Of a stretch of DNA of 61,784 nucleotides, positions 17,153 to 26,097 are shown in pieces. Position numbers and translations under genes: made by a program. The notes beneath the pieces are model-generated. The model was not told the DNA's origin, made no database searches, and saw only the letters and a program-made list of their open reading frames with translations. Positions within the stretch are counted from its first letter, which is position 1, and each line of letters starts with the position of its first letter. The DNA comes from DATKMK01 sp035541895. GTDB lineage: Bacteria > Desulfobacterota > Binatia > HRBIN30 > JACQVA1. The stretch lies in NCBI GenBank assembly GCA_035541895.1, contig DATKMK010000093.1, positions 1-61,784 on the forward strand. The letters run 5' to 3'.

Positions 17153-18778
17153 GTGGATGCGACGCTGAAGGGTGTGATCGGCCTGGTCGGCGGCCCCGAC
17201 GTCGAAGCGCGCTGCGCCGCGTTGTTGGTGCTGACCCAGCTCAAGAACGATGAAGATCGAGTCGTCGATGCCGTCGGCACAGCGCTCACCGCCAAGAACG
17301 TGGTCGTCCGCGATTTCGCGGTCGGTTATTTCGAGCACGTGCGGCCGCGTCAGGGCGTCGACTTGCTCGTCCCGCTACTCGAAGCCGATGACGAGCCGCT
17401 GCGGCACCGCATCGTGAGCATCCTTGCGACCTTCGGTCAGGCCGCCGTCACTGCGGTGAAGAAGCGGGTCAAGGACGCGCCGCGGCGGCGATTGAACGCG
17501 ATCATCGATCTCTGCGGTCGGGTGCGCACGGCGGCCGCGCTCGATCTGCTCTTCGAGTTGATCGCCGGCGACGATTTCGATGCCAGTCGCGCAGCCTGCG
17601 ACGTGTTGATCGCCGCCGTGCCGGCGCTCGACACGCGCGAGCGAACCGATCTTTTCGACCGCGCCGATCGTCTGGCATCGACGGCGAAAGGCCACCGCAC
17701 CGGGCTCGTCGGTGCTGCCAAGCTGTTCGGCGCGCTCGGCGACAGCAAGGCGCGCAAGCGCCTCTTCGCCATGCTCGACGCCGCGGAACAATCGGCGGTG
17801 GTACGGACGCATGCGCTCGGCGCGCTGGTCAACTGCTTGCGCGGGCAGACCGTGGGCGCGAAGGAAATCGCGACGCTGTTGCCGCTGCTCGACGAAAGCG
17901 ACGAGGCCGGGTTCGTGCGGCCGGCGATTCAATTGCTTGAGGACCAATCGCTTGACCGCAGTTATCTGGCCCAGCTCAACCGCCTCGCCGAGAGCCCGCA
18001 GCCGCTGGTCAAACGCTTCGCCGTCCACAAGCTCGGCGCGTTCGAGTCCGGTTCGGTGGTGAAGACCCTGATCGGCTATCTCACCGACGACAGCTACGCG
18101 CGCCGCGACGAAGCAGCGCAGTCGCTCAAGAAATTGCCCGCCGCTCGCGCCGCATTGATGAAGGAATTTCTCGCCTGCGACGACGAGCGCAAGGCGTGGA
18201 CGCTCTCGGACGTCTTGCTCGTCCACGAGCGCGACTGGAAGCGCGACACGCTGAGCGCGTTGTGGGCCAAACTCGAAAGCGCGTTGGAGAAGCGCGAAGA
18301 TCGCCTGTACAGCGCGTACTTCCAATTTCTCAACGCGCTCGATCCCGGCGATCTCGCAGTGCGCGTGCGCGCGCGAGCCGAGCGATTGCGCAAGAGCAAG
18401 GGCTACGCGCTCAGCGCCAAGTGGCTCGGCCTGTTGAAGGATTCGCCCGCATTCGACGCCGAGACGAAATTTGCGCTGGCCGTCGCCGAGATCAAGGCGC
18501 ATCCGCACGCCCGCGCCGGCGCGGTCCGCCGTCACGATCCGGCGCTCGAACGGCTTCGCGAGCTGGCGCACTCGGCGTTTCCAACCGCCGAACGGCTGCG
18601 CAAAGAGCGCACGCTCGCGCCCGAGGAATTGTTCTATGTCGCTTTCAACTGTGCCGAAGGTCGCGGCGAAGAGCGCGCTTTGGCGCGCGAGCTGCTCGAA
18701 CATTTGGTGGCGAAATGCGGCCGAACCAAAGTGGGAAAGGCCGCCAAGAACAAGCTGCAGCTCATGCCCGCGCAATAG
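17153..18778 (+). CDS. HEAT-repeat protein
   Basis: 541 residues from a GTG 43 bp after the acetyltransferase stop. The sequence is almost wholly alpha-helical with repeated helix pairs of about 35 residues, such as DVEARCAALLVLTQLKND, PLRHRIVSILATFGQAA and PLVKRFAVHKLGAFES. These fit HEAT repeats: hydrophobic positions in an A-helix/B-helix pattern with Asp or Arg at the turn. There is no signal peptide or membrane segment, so it is probably cytoplasmic. HEAT arrays are protein-binding scaffolds; no catalytic motif is visible. It ends with a Lys-rich helix (KVGKAAKNKLQL). Its neighbour 176 bp downstream is a receiver-domain protein, but a functional link is not shown. Confidence 0.8.
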   Translation: MDATLKGVIGLVGGPDVEARCAALLVLTQLKNDEDRVVDAVGTALTAKNVVVRDFAVGYFEHVRPRQGVDLLVPLLEADDEPLRHRIVSILATFGQAAVTAVKKRVKDAPRRRLNAIIDLCGRVRTAAALDLLFELIAGDDFDASRAACDVLIAAVPALDTRERTDLFDRADRLASTAKGHRTGLVGAAKLFGALGDSKARKRLFAMLDAAEQSAVVRTHALGALVNCLRGQTVGAKEIATLLPLLDESDEAGFVRPAIQLLEDQSLDRSYLAQLNRLAESPQPLVKRFAVHKLGAFESGSVVKTLIGYLTDDSYARRDEAAQSLKKLPAARAALMKEFLACDDERKAWTLSDVLLVHERDWKRDTLSALWAKLESALEKREDRLYSAYFQFLNALDPGDLAVRVRARAERLRKSKGYALSAKWLGLLKDSPAFDAETKFALAVAEIKAHPHARAGAVRRHDPALERLRELAHSAFPTAERLRKERTLAPEELFYVAFNCAEGRGEERALARELLEHLVAKCGRTKVGKAAKNKLQLMPAQ

Positions 18779-18954
18779 ACCGGAAAAAAGAGTTGCGCTC
18801 GGTTATCCGACGCGCCATACTCCGTCGCACGAAGTTCCGCGAGGATTTGAATGTTCCGATCCTCGATTCCGTCTGTTCACGTACCATTCGCAACGCGACA
18901 ACACGGACGTCACGTTGTCTCGCTATGCTGTCGGGGGAGAGTTGGAGGACCGTC

Positions 18955-19374
18955 GTGAAAGGCAAGATATTGGTCGTCGATGACGACGTGAACGCCCAAA
19001 TCATCACCGAGACTTTGCTTGAAACCCGCGGCTGGCGCGTGCGATCGGTCTGCGACGGCGGCGAGGCGCTCGAAGCATTTCGCCGCGATCCGGCCGACGT
19101 GGTGGTGACCGAGTTGCAGTTGCCGGGCATGAACGGATTGGAACTCATTCGCCAGTTGCGCGGCCGCTTCCAACCGCTGCCGTTGGCCGCCCAGCCGCGC
19201 GTGATCGTACTCAGCTCAGAGTCCGATCCTGCGACGCAAGCCTTCGCCATGCGTCTGGGCGCCGACGCCTTTCTGAAGAAGCCGGTGGTCCCGGCCGAAT
19301 TCGTTCATCAGGTCGAAGCACTGCTCCAGGGGCGGACCGTCGACGGAGCTCCGCTCGCCTCGCTGCGGGCTTGA
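18955..19374 (+). CDS. Stand-alone receiver-domain protein with Glu at the phospho-acceptor site
   Basis: 139 residues from a GTG with GGAGGA seven bases upstream; an ATG at 18925 is an alternative without a good ribosome site. The whole protein is one response-regulator receiver domain: KILVVDDDVN with acidic residues 9-11, EALEAFRRDPADVVVTELQLPGMNG, VIVLSSES (Ser/Thr switch residue), and DAFLKKPV (conserved Lys). At the position of the phospho-acceptor Asp (beta-3 end, before the LPGMNG loop) the residue is Glu53 (TEL instead of the usual TDL). Asp-to-Glu at this site often mimics the phosphorylated state, so the protein may be locked active or respond to something other than phosphorylation. 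There is no output domain. It is not adjacent to a histidine kinase. Confidence 0.9.
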   Translation: MKGKILVVDDDVNAQIITETLLETRGWRVRSVCDGGEALEAFRRDPADVVVTELQLPGMNGLELIRQLRGRFQPLPLAAQPRVIVLSSESDPATQAFAMRLGADAFLKKPVVPAEFVHQVEALLQGRTVDGAPLASLRA

Positions 19375-19661
19375 CGCGACATCGAGGACGACCTCCCGCG
19401 CTCGAGGCTCGGTGGGGCTCTGGGTCGGTCGACCGCGAAGTCGCGAGTCTCCAAGGCGTCAACTGACCCACGGCCGCTGCCCCGCTCCACGGGCACGGTC
19501 GATGTCCAACCTTCTTACTATTGACATTCACCAGAAAGTTGGGAGGAATCCCGTTTGCGCATTGACCGGAGACACGGGTGTCAAGAGCTGATCGAGCGTG
19601 AGGCGTCGGTCGGCAAGACACCCAAGCGGAGCAAACACCGGGGGGATCGAGTCGCGAGGAC
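19375..19661. other. 287-bp intergenic region before the regulator genes
   Basis: No gene is supported here. The first half is GC-rich and featureless. The middle (about 19508-19550) is clearly AT-richer than its surroundings and holds the candidate promoter listed separately. The end contains a G-run (19640-19645) and GCGAGGA just before the GTG at 19662. Confidence 0.5.
19521..19549 (+). promoter_or_regulatory. Candidate promoter for the TPR-ATPase genes
   Basis: A perfect TTGACA at 19521-19526 is followed after 17 bases by AGGAAT (19544-19549), a weak -10 match. It lies in the only AT-rich patch of the 287-bp gap and points toward the ATPase genes starting at 19662. The upstream TTACTA is also AT-rich. 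The -10 is poor, so this is a candidate only. Confidence 0.3.
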
Positions 19662-22391
19662 GTGGCGTTCGAACAGGTCACCCATGCAAGGCCCTTCGTG
19701 GGCCGCGAAGACGAATTGGCGGTGCTGTGCACCGCATCCGACGAAGCCATTGCGGGACGCTTTCGCTTCGTCCTCGTGTCGGGGGATCCGGGAATCGGCA
19801 AATCTCGCACGGCCGAGGAAGTTACCGCCTACGCCCGCACCCGTGGCGCACTCGTGCTATGGGGTCGATGTTACGAAAGTGAAGGGGCCCCGCCGTTTTG
19901 GCCCTGGGTGCAAGTGTTGCGAGCGCTCATCGGTCGAGCGCGTACGGCGGATCTTGAGGACCTGATCGGCGATCACGGTCCTCAGATCGGTCCGCTCGTC
20001 CCGGAGCTTCGCGGCGGTCCCGCGAGCCTTCCGCTCCCATCTGCGAGCGTATCGGCTGAAGACCGGCCGATCCTGTTCGAGGGTGTCGGTGCAGTCCTGA
20101 GAAATGCCGCCCGCGTGCAACCCCTGACAATCGTGTTAGACGATCTTCAAGGCGCGGATGATCCGTCCGCCCTCTTGCTCAGCTTCGTCGTCAACTCGCT
20201 GGCGACCGAACAGACGGTGCCGATATTCATCTTGGGATGTTGCCGCACGGCCGCGCTGGTCCGCGGCGGACCGCATGGCGACCGGTTGACGAGGCTCGCG
20301 GAAGGCCCAAGCGGCTGCACCGTCTGGTTGCGCGGATTGACTACCAGCAACGTCGCGCACTTCGTCGAAGCGCACTCGGGCAAGCCGGTCAGCGGCGAAC
20401 TGCTCACGCGATTATGTGAGGTCACCGAGGGGAATCCTCTCCTGCTCAAGGAGTGTGCGGCACTGCTTATTTCTGCAGATCAGTCAGCGGTCGCGCTGAT
20501 TCCGCCAACTGTGACCCTGATCCTGCGTCAGCGCCTCGCCGCGCTGGCGCCGCAGTCCCGGCGAGCCTTGGCGGTCGCATCGGCAATTGGACGAGACGTG
20601 CCCGCCGACCTCCTCGCACAAGTCGCGACGTTCGATGCCCCCGCGCTCGGCGTCGACGAGGTCGTGCACGACGCGTTACAGCGGGCGCTCTTCACGATCT
20701 CCGAGCGACCCGGGATCTACCGCTTTGCGCACATGCTGGTCCGCGATGCCCTGTACGCGGAGCTGGCACCGGCCGCGCGGCCTCAGGTGCATCGCCGGAT
20801 CGCTCAGGTCCTCGCGCGGCTGCCGGAGGTTGAGGAACGGCTCGCGGAGCTGGCGCATCACTTCTTCGCTGCGGGTACGCCGGCAGACGTCGTTGCCGGC
20901 GCGGGCTACGCCCTGCGAGCCGCGGACCGTGCCGGGCAAATGCTGGCATTCGAAGAAGCGTTGCGCCTCTGCGAACGGGCGCTCTCGGCCTTGGATCAAG
21001 TCAACTGCGGCGCCGACGAATTGCGGTGCGAACTTCTATTGACCCTCGGTCACGCCCAGAAACGCGCCGTCGATACCGATACGGCACGCGCGACCTTTCA
21101 TCGCGCGGTCGAACTGGCTCGCCGGTGCGGTTCCGCGGAGCTGTTCGCGCGCGCGGTACTGGGCACACGCTGGCGCAAGACCCGAGGGAATACGGAGGCA
21201 CTCGGCGTACGCCTGCTCGAGGAAGCGTTGATGATGTTGGGGCCATCCGACAGCGCGCTGCGCGCCCGCGTGCTCGGCATTCTCGCCGGCGAGTTGCTCT
21301 ACAATCCCGATACGCAGGAACGCGCCCGAGCGCTCAGCAACGAAGGCCTCGCCGTGGCCCGCCGCGTTGGCGATCCGCTTGTCTTGGGCGATGCGCTCCT
21401 GAGTTGGTTTTCGGGGAGCTGGCGAGTCGACAATCTCGATGAACGACTCGCCGTGGCGGATGAACTCGCCGCGCTCGGCGACACCCACGACTCGACGGAA
21501 ATGACGGCGCAAGCTTGTCTGCTGCGCGCGCGGTGTCTGTTCGAACTCGGCGACCTGGCTGGTGTCGAGCGGAATGTCGACCGCTACGCCGATCTCGCCG
21601 CGGTGCTCCGCCGGCCCAGCCGGCTGTACGTCGTCGCGTTCTGGCGCGTGGCGCTCGCCTGGTTCACCGGTCGCTTTGATGAGGCCCATCAGCATGCGTT
21701 CAACGCCTTTGAGATTGCGCAGCGCGCCAAGGAACCGATCGGACGTCAGATCTTCGCGGTGCAGGTTCCATTCATGGCGTGGATGCAAGGACGCCTGACC
21801 GCGGAGGCCAGCCAAGCCGCCACGCCGACACTGCAGACGGAATTCGCTTGGAACTGGGCCATCCGTTCTGCGCTCGTGATCGGCGCGGTCGACAACAGTG
21901 CCCCAGATGCTCGCGAACAGTACGAGAAACTCGCCGCGCACGATTTTGCCGACGTGCCGGACGACATGAATCGCATGAATTCATGGGGCAACATCGCGAT
22001 GTTGTGTTGGCGGCTTGGCGATGCCCGACGCGCCGCGTTGGTGTATCCGCGACTGCTGCCGTTCGGACGTCGGAACTTCGTGTCGTCCGATGCCAGCGTG
22101 CCGCACGGCTCCGGCGCGCGCTATCTTGGACTCCTGGCCGCGACCGCTGGGCAGCTCGATCTCGCGGTGCAGCACTTTGAGGACGCGATCGCACACAACG
22201 CGCGGATGGGCGCACGGCCGTTTGCAGCGCTCAGCCAGTGCGAGTACGCGCAGGTGCTCCTCAAGCGCAATGCGCCGGCCGATCGAGCCAAGGCCAGCAA
22301 CTTACTGTGCGCAGCGGCGGCTACGGCTGCGGAATTGGAGATGGCGCCGCTTGCGGCCGATGTCGCGCGACTACTGGACCGCGGTAGCTAG
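19662..22391 (+). CDS. AAA/STAND-type ATPase with TPR region, regulator-like (1)
   Basis: 909 residues from a GTG. The N-terminal AAA_16-type NTPase starts with RPFVGREDELAVL; Walker A is GDPGIGKS at 41-48 and Walker B is LTIVLDDLQGAD around 155-166. The conserved block WGRCYESEGAPPFWPWVQVLR (68-88) is typical of this regulator family. Residues of about 430-900 are helical TPR-like repeats, for example ALRAADRAGQMLAFEEALRLCERAL and AVQHFEDAIAHNARMG. Such proteins are ATP-driven switches whose TPR part senses a ligand or partner, with an output domain at one end. Here no C-terminal output domain is present: the protein ends in the helical region with LLDRGS. The next gene encodes a paralog that does have one, and the gap is 25 bp, so they are probably co-transcribed. 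Confidence 0.85.
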   Translation: MAFEQVTHARPFVGREDELAVLCTASDEAIAGRFRFVLVSGDPGIGKSRTAEEVTAYARTRGALVLWGRCYESEGAPPFWPWVQVLRALIGRARTADLEDLIGDHGPQIGPLVPELRGGPASLPLPSASVSAEDRPILFEGVGAVLRNAARVQPLTIVLDDLQGADDPSALLLSFVVNSLATEQTVPIFILGCCRTAALVRGGPHGDRLTRLAEGPSGCTVWLRGLTTSNVAHFVEAHSGKPVSGELLTRLCEVTEGNPLLLKECAALLISADQSAVALIPPTVTLILRQRLAALAPQSRRALAVASAIGRDVPADLLAQVATFDAPALGVDEVVHDALQRALFTISERPGIYRFAHMLVRDALYAELAPAARPQVHRRIAQVLARLPEVEERLAELAHHFFAAGTPADVVAGAGYALRAADRAGQMLAFEEALRLCERALSALDQVNCGADELRCELLLTLGHAQKRAVDTDTARATFHRAVELARRCGSAELFARAVLGTRWRKTRGNTEALGVRLLEEALMMLGPSDSALRARVLGILAGELLYNPDTQERARALSNEGLAVARRVGDPLVLGDALLSWFSGSWRVDNLDERLAVADELAALGDTHDSTEMTAQACLLRARCLFELGDLAGVERNVDRYADLAAVLRRPSRLYVVAFWRVALAWFTGRFDEAHQHAFNAFEIAQRAKEPIGRQIFAVQVPFMAWMQGRLTAEASQAATPTLQTEFAWNWAIRSALVIGAVDNSAPDAREQYEKLAAHDFADVPDDMNRMNSWGNIAMLCWRLGDARRAALVYPRLLPFGRRNFVSSDASVPHGSGARYLGLLAATAGQLDLAVQHFEDAIAHNARMGARPFAALSQCEYAQVLLKRNAPADRAKASNLLCAAAATAAELEMAPLAADVARLLDRGS

Positions 22392-22416
22392 AAGCTCTGC
22401 TTCGTTGGAGGAGACC

Positions 22417-25400
22417 GTGTCGAACGGAGAGTTCGCACCAATTGGCTTCGAGCGTTCCCCTGGCGCCGGAGTGCCGTTCGTCGGCCGCGCCCATGAGATC
22501 GCGATCTTGCAGACCGCGGTGACCGATGCGTTGGATGGACGAGGCCGGCTGATTCTGCTGGCGGGGGATCCGGGTATCGGCAAGACGCGGACGGCAGAAG
22601 AAGTCGCGATCGCGGCGCGCACACGCGGCATGCAGGTTCTCTGGGGCCGCTGCTATGAGGGCGAAGGGGCGCCGGCATTTTGGCCGTGGGTTCAGGTGCT
22701 GCGCGCTGCCACTCGACGTTTGCCGGACGACGAGTTGAATGCCGCGCTCGGGTGGGGCGCCGCCGAGTTGGCGCACCTCGTTCCCGAGATTCGCCGTCGC
22801 ATACCCGATCTCCCCGACGCCGCCGCGCCCGACTCCGCGCAAGCGCGCTTTCGCTTATTCGAGAGCGTGGCGCGTTTTCTCGAAGCCGTCTCCCGGCACA
22901 CGCCACTCGTCTGCATCATCGACGACCTGCACGGTGGTGATCGTCCCTCGCTGCTCCTGCTGGAGTTCGTCGCCCGCGAGCTGCGGGACGCCTCGGCCTT
23001 GTTCGTGGGCACGTATCGGCACGGCGCCGCGGTGATCGGACATCCGCTGACCGAATTGATGGTGGAAGCGCTCCGGCTTCCCGGGGCCGAGCGCTTGACG
23101 CTCTCCGGGTTGAGCCCTGCCGAGGTGACGGAGCTGGTCGAACGCATGATCGGCGTGCGTCCGTCGGCGGCGCTGGTTGCAGCGGTGCACCGGCAAACCG
23201 AGGGCAACCCATTGTACGTGAGTGAGTATGTGCGCCTGCTTGTCGCCCGGGACTCACCGGCGGCGCTCGCCGACCCGCAATCGCTCCGAACCCTTCCGGT
23301 GCCGGAGAGCGTGCGCGCAGTGGTGCGTTGTCGCATGGCGCCGTTGTCCCCTCGATGTCGCGCGGCACTGAACGTTGCGGCAGTGATCGGCCGCGAGTTC
23401 CGCCGGGAGGTGGTCGAGGGGGTGGTGGCTGGGGACGCCGGCGCGACGCGGGACGCGGACTTGTTCGCAGTCCTCGACGAGGCGGTAACCGCCGGCATCA
23501 TCGGCGAGTCTCTCGAGCGAAGCGGACGCTATCGCTTCGCCCATGCCGTCATGCGCGAAGCGCTGTACGAAGATCTCGGCAGCGGGCAGCGGTCGCGGTT
23601 GCACCGACAAGTGGGCGACACGATGGAGCAGCTCGCTGATGCCGACGAACATCTCGCGGAGATCGCCTACCACTTCTGCGAAGCCGGTGCGGACGTCGCG
23701 CCGAAGGCGGTCGATTTTGCCCGCCGCGCCGGCGATCGCGCCACGGCAGTGCTCGCGCACGAGGAAGCCGTTCGCCTCTACGAACTCGCGCTCAGCGTAT
23801 TGGACCGAATGCCCGGGCGGGACGCGCACGTCCTGTGCGCCGTGCTGTCGGACCTCGGTGTTGCCCAGAGCGCCGCGGGCGACAGCGAGACCAGCAAGAC
23901 CTCCTTGCTGCGCGCCGCCGACATCGCGAAGTCACTGGGCTTGCGCGAGGAATTGAGTCGCGCGGCGTTGCACTTCGGCAGCAAGTTCGTGTGGGGCGAT
24001 CAACCGACACCGGATCCGACGCGCATCGAGCTACTCGAAGCCGCGCTCGCGATGTGGGTTGGAATCGAGAGCCCGTTGCACGTTCGGCTGTTGGCCCGGC
24101 TTGCGACCGCCTTGCGCTTCTCGGATCAACACGAGCGTCGCGTCTCCGTCAGCGGCCAGGCGCTGGAGATGGCCCGCCGCCTCGGTGACCCGGCTGGCAT
24201 CGCCTATGCGCTGCACGCGCGACATCTGGCACATTGGACGCCGGACAATCTCGACGAACGCTTCGCCCTCGCCGGCGAGTTGATCGAGCTGGCACATCGC
24301 ATCGGCGACTTGGAGCTGGAGTTCCAAGGCCGCGCATTGCGGTTTGACGATCTGTTTGAAGGTGGGGAGCGCATCGCCGCTGAGCAAGAACTGGTAGCCA
24401 ATGAGCAATCGGCCGAAGCGATGCGGCAACCGTTCTATCGCTGGTATACCCAGAACGGGCGCGCCATGCTGTTGATGATGGAAGGCCAGTTCGCCGCGGC
24501 GGAACGTTTGATGCAGGAAAATTTCGCCGTCGGGCAGAGTCTGCTGTCGGGTGCCGCGGTCGCGTTTGGCGCGCAGATGTTCAACCTCGCGTGCGCTCAA
24601 GGTCGGCGTGAGGGCTTCGCGGCGGTTGCGGAGAGTGTTGGTCAGTTTGTGCATCAATTCCCGACGTTCCCCGCCTATCGGAGTGCGTTCGCCTATATCG
24701 CACGTGAGCTGGAGCAGGCGACAACCGCGCACCTGGAATTCGAGCAATTGAGTGCCAGCCGCTTCACCGATCTCCCGCGAGATCAGATGTGGTTTTCCCT
24801 GCTCCATCAATTGGCGGAGGTGTGCGCCTTTCTCCGCGACACCGATCGGGCGGAAATACTGGTCGCCCAGCTTGCGCCGTATGAAATGCGCGCGCTGACG
24901 ATGCCGGCCAGCGGCGCGTACTTCGGCTCGGTGTCTCACTATCTCGGTCTGCTGGAGACCACCCTGTGCCGCTGGACCGACGCGGCCCGGCACTTCGAGC
25001 ATGCACTCGAGATGAATCGACGCCTGCGGGCGTGGCCGTGGTTGGCGCGCACGCAGTACGAGTACGCGCGCATGCTGTTGGCGCGCGCTGATCGTGGTGA
25101 CAGAGAGCGCGCCCAGGTCCTGTTACAACAGGCGCTGGCCACCGCGACCGACCTCGGCATGGAGATGCTCGTCGAACGAGTGGAGAAACTCGCGGTGGCC
25201 TCCGTCACCGCCGGTTCGATCGAGCCGGACGCAGCGCGGCTCAGCGCGGCTCGATCGGAGTCTGGCGCGGATGCAGTGTTCCGCCGTGAGGGCGACTACT
25301 GGACCATTGAGTTTGACGGACGGACCATCCGCCTCCGGGACAGCAAGGGCCTGCAATATCTTTGGCACCTCATCCGGAACCCGAACCAACAGTTTCTCGC

Positions 25401-25995
25401 CGCCGATCTGATCGGACAGGTGTCCAACGGCGGCGATCCCACGCACGGGACATCCGTCGGCGGGCCGATTCTGGATGCCGCCGCGAAGACTTCCTACAAG
25501 CGACGACTCGACGAGTTGCGGCGCGAGCTGGCCGAAGCGGAAAGCCATCACGATATCGGTCGCGCGGAAGCAGCACGAGTGGAGTTGGAGGCCCTCAGCG
25601 ATCAGTTGACCGCCGCACTCGGCCTCGGCGGTCGCGAGCGCAAGTTTGTCGGTGGCAGTGAGCGCGCGCGCTGGGCGGTGACCAAGCGGATTAAACAAGC
25701 CATCGCCAAGATTCGTTCGGCCCACCCGCCGTTGGCCCGTCATATCGCTATGCACGTCAAAACCGGCCAGTATTGCACCTACCAGCCGGACCCCGATCGT
25801 CCGATCTCTTGGGTCAGCGCGGGGATGCTCGTCAGCCTCCGTCACCTGAGCACCCCCGGCCGCACCGCCGCACACCTTGCGCATTGGTGTCGAGGGGCCA
25901 TGCATCTATCGGTTGCTCACCTTCATCTTTGGCGGGCGGTGCATAGCGGTGCTCTCCACCTGACGGCGTTGGTCGCGACATTCCTCGCACGCTAG
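22417..25995 (+). CDS. AAA/STAND-type ATPase with TPR region and C-terminal winged-helix-like domain, regulator-like (2)
   Basis: 1192 residues from a GTG with TTGGAGGAG upstream; the open frame further 5' reads the previous gene. FVGRAHEIAIL begins the NTPase; Walker A is GDPGIGKT at 50-57 and Walker B is LVCIIDDLHGGD ending near 173, with the shared WGRCYEGEGAPAFWPWVQVLR block. Helical TPR-like repeats follow to about residue 940. Residues 950-1131 are a distinct C-terminal domain starting FRREGDYWTIEFDG, then RLRDSKGLQYLWHLIRNPNQQF, a charged helical linker and RAVTKRIKQ-type helices ending at DPDRPISW. It has the look of a winged-helix DNA-binding output domain, which is inferred. The last 60 residues are a Leu/His-rich extension not present in the free-standing copy at 26098. 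Confidence 0.85.
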   Translation: MSNGEFAPIGFERSPGAGVPFVGRAHEIAILQTAVTDALDGRGRLILLAGDPGIGKTRTAEEVAIAARTRGMQVLWGRCYEGEGAPAFWPWVQVLRAATRRLPDDELNAALGWGAAELAHLVPEIRRRIPDLPDAAAPDSAQARFRLFESVARFLEAVSRHTPLVCIIDDLHGGDRPSLLLLEFVARELRDASALFVGTYRHGAAVIGHPLTELMVEALRLPGAERLTLSGLSPAEVTELVERMIGVRPSAALVAAVHRQTEGNPLYVSEYVRLLVARDSPAALADPQSLRTLPVPESVRAVVRCRMAPLSPRCRAALNVAAVIGREFRREVVEGVVAGDAGATRDADLFAVLDEAVTAGIIGESLERSGRYRFAHAVMREALYEDLGSGQRSRLHRQVGDTMEQLADADEHLAEIAYHFCEAGADVAPKAVDFARRAGDRATAVLAHEEAVRLYELALSVLDRMPGRDAHVLCAVLSDLGVAQSAAGDSETSKTSLLRAADIAKSLGLREELSRAALHFGSKFVWGDQPTPDPTRIELLEAALAMWVGIESPLHVRLLARLATALRFSDQHERRVSVSGQALEMARRLGDPAGIAYALHARHLAHWTPDNLDERFALAGELIELAHRIGDLELEFQGRALRFDDLFEGGERIAAEQELVANEQSAEAMRQPFYRWYTQNGRAMLLMMEGQFAAAERLMQENFAVGQSLLSGAAVAFGAQMFNLACAQGRREGFAAVAESVGQFVHQFPTFPAYRSAFAYIARELEQATTAHLEFEQLSASRFTDLPRDQMWFSLLHQLAEVCAFLRDTDRAEILVAQLAPYEMRALTMPASGAYFGSVSHYLGLLETTLCRWTDAARHFEHALEMNRRLRAWPWLARTQYEYARMLLARADRGDRERAQVLLQQALATATDLGMEMLVERVEKLAVASVTAGSIEPDAARLSAARSESGADAVFRREGDYWTIEFDGRTIRLRDSKGLQYLWHLIRNPNQQFLAADLIGQVSNGGDPTHGTSVGGPILDAAAKTSYKRRLDELRRELAEAESHHDIGRAEAARVELEALSDQLTAALGLGGRERKFVGGSERARWAVTKRIKQAIAKIRSAHPPLARHIAMHVKTGQYCTYQPDPDRPISWVSAGMLVSLRHLSTPGRTAAHLAHWCRGAMHLSVAHLHLWRAVHSGALHLTALVATFLAR

Positions 25996-26038
25996 CGAGC
26001 CGCACTTCCAGCATAAACCGCGGCAGTCGCGAGCATTT

Positions 26039-26097
26039 GGGACGCTGAACGTCCCGATGTGACCCGCGAAGTCACGCCTTCTTTGTCGAAGGCGTGA
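26039..26097 (+). promoter_or_regulatory. Cluster of three hairpins abutting the next start codon
   Basis: Three perfect inverted repeats follow the ATPase stop: gggacg/cgtccc (26039-26044 and 26050-26055), gtgac/gtcac (26059-26063 and 26071-26075), and tcacgcctt/aaggcgtga (26072-26080 and 26089-26097). The second and third share bases 26072-26075, so they cannot form together. The third stem ends at the base directly before the ATG at 26098, covering the region where a ribosome site would be. No T-run follows, so it is not a classical terminator. Translational or attenuation control is a hypothesis. Confidence 0.5.

Noticed and set aside
14687..17338. Minus-strand open frame of 883 residues
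   Set aside because: It runs antisense through the Eis-like acetyltransferase and in another frame through the TauE-like gene, both of which have clear families. The translation is Arg/Gln-rich without domains; long antisense frames are common at high GC.
17375..18775. Minus-strand open frame of 466 residues opposite the HEAT-repeat gene
   Set aside because: Antisense shadow; the plus frame has regular helical repeats, the minus frame has no recognisable fold.
18793..18821. Promoter-like TTGCGC-17-CATACT before the receiver gene
   Set aside because: Only three of six matches in the -35 and four of six in the -10; too weak to list as a feature.
22015..22416. N-terminal extension of the second TPR-ATPase
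   Set aside because: This DNA is the 3' end of the first ATPase gene in another frame; the GTG at 22417 has a good ribosome site and aligns with the paralog's start.
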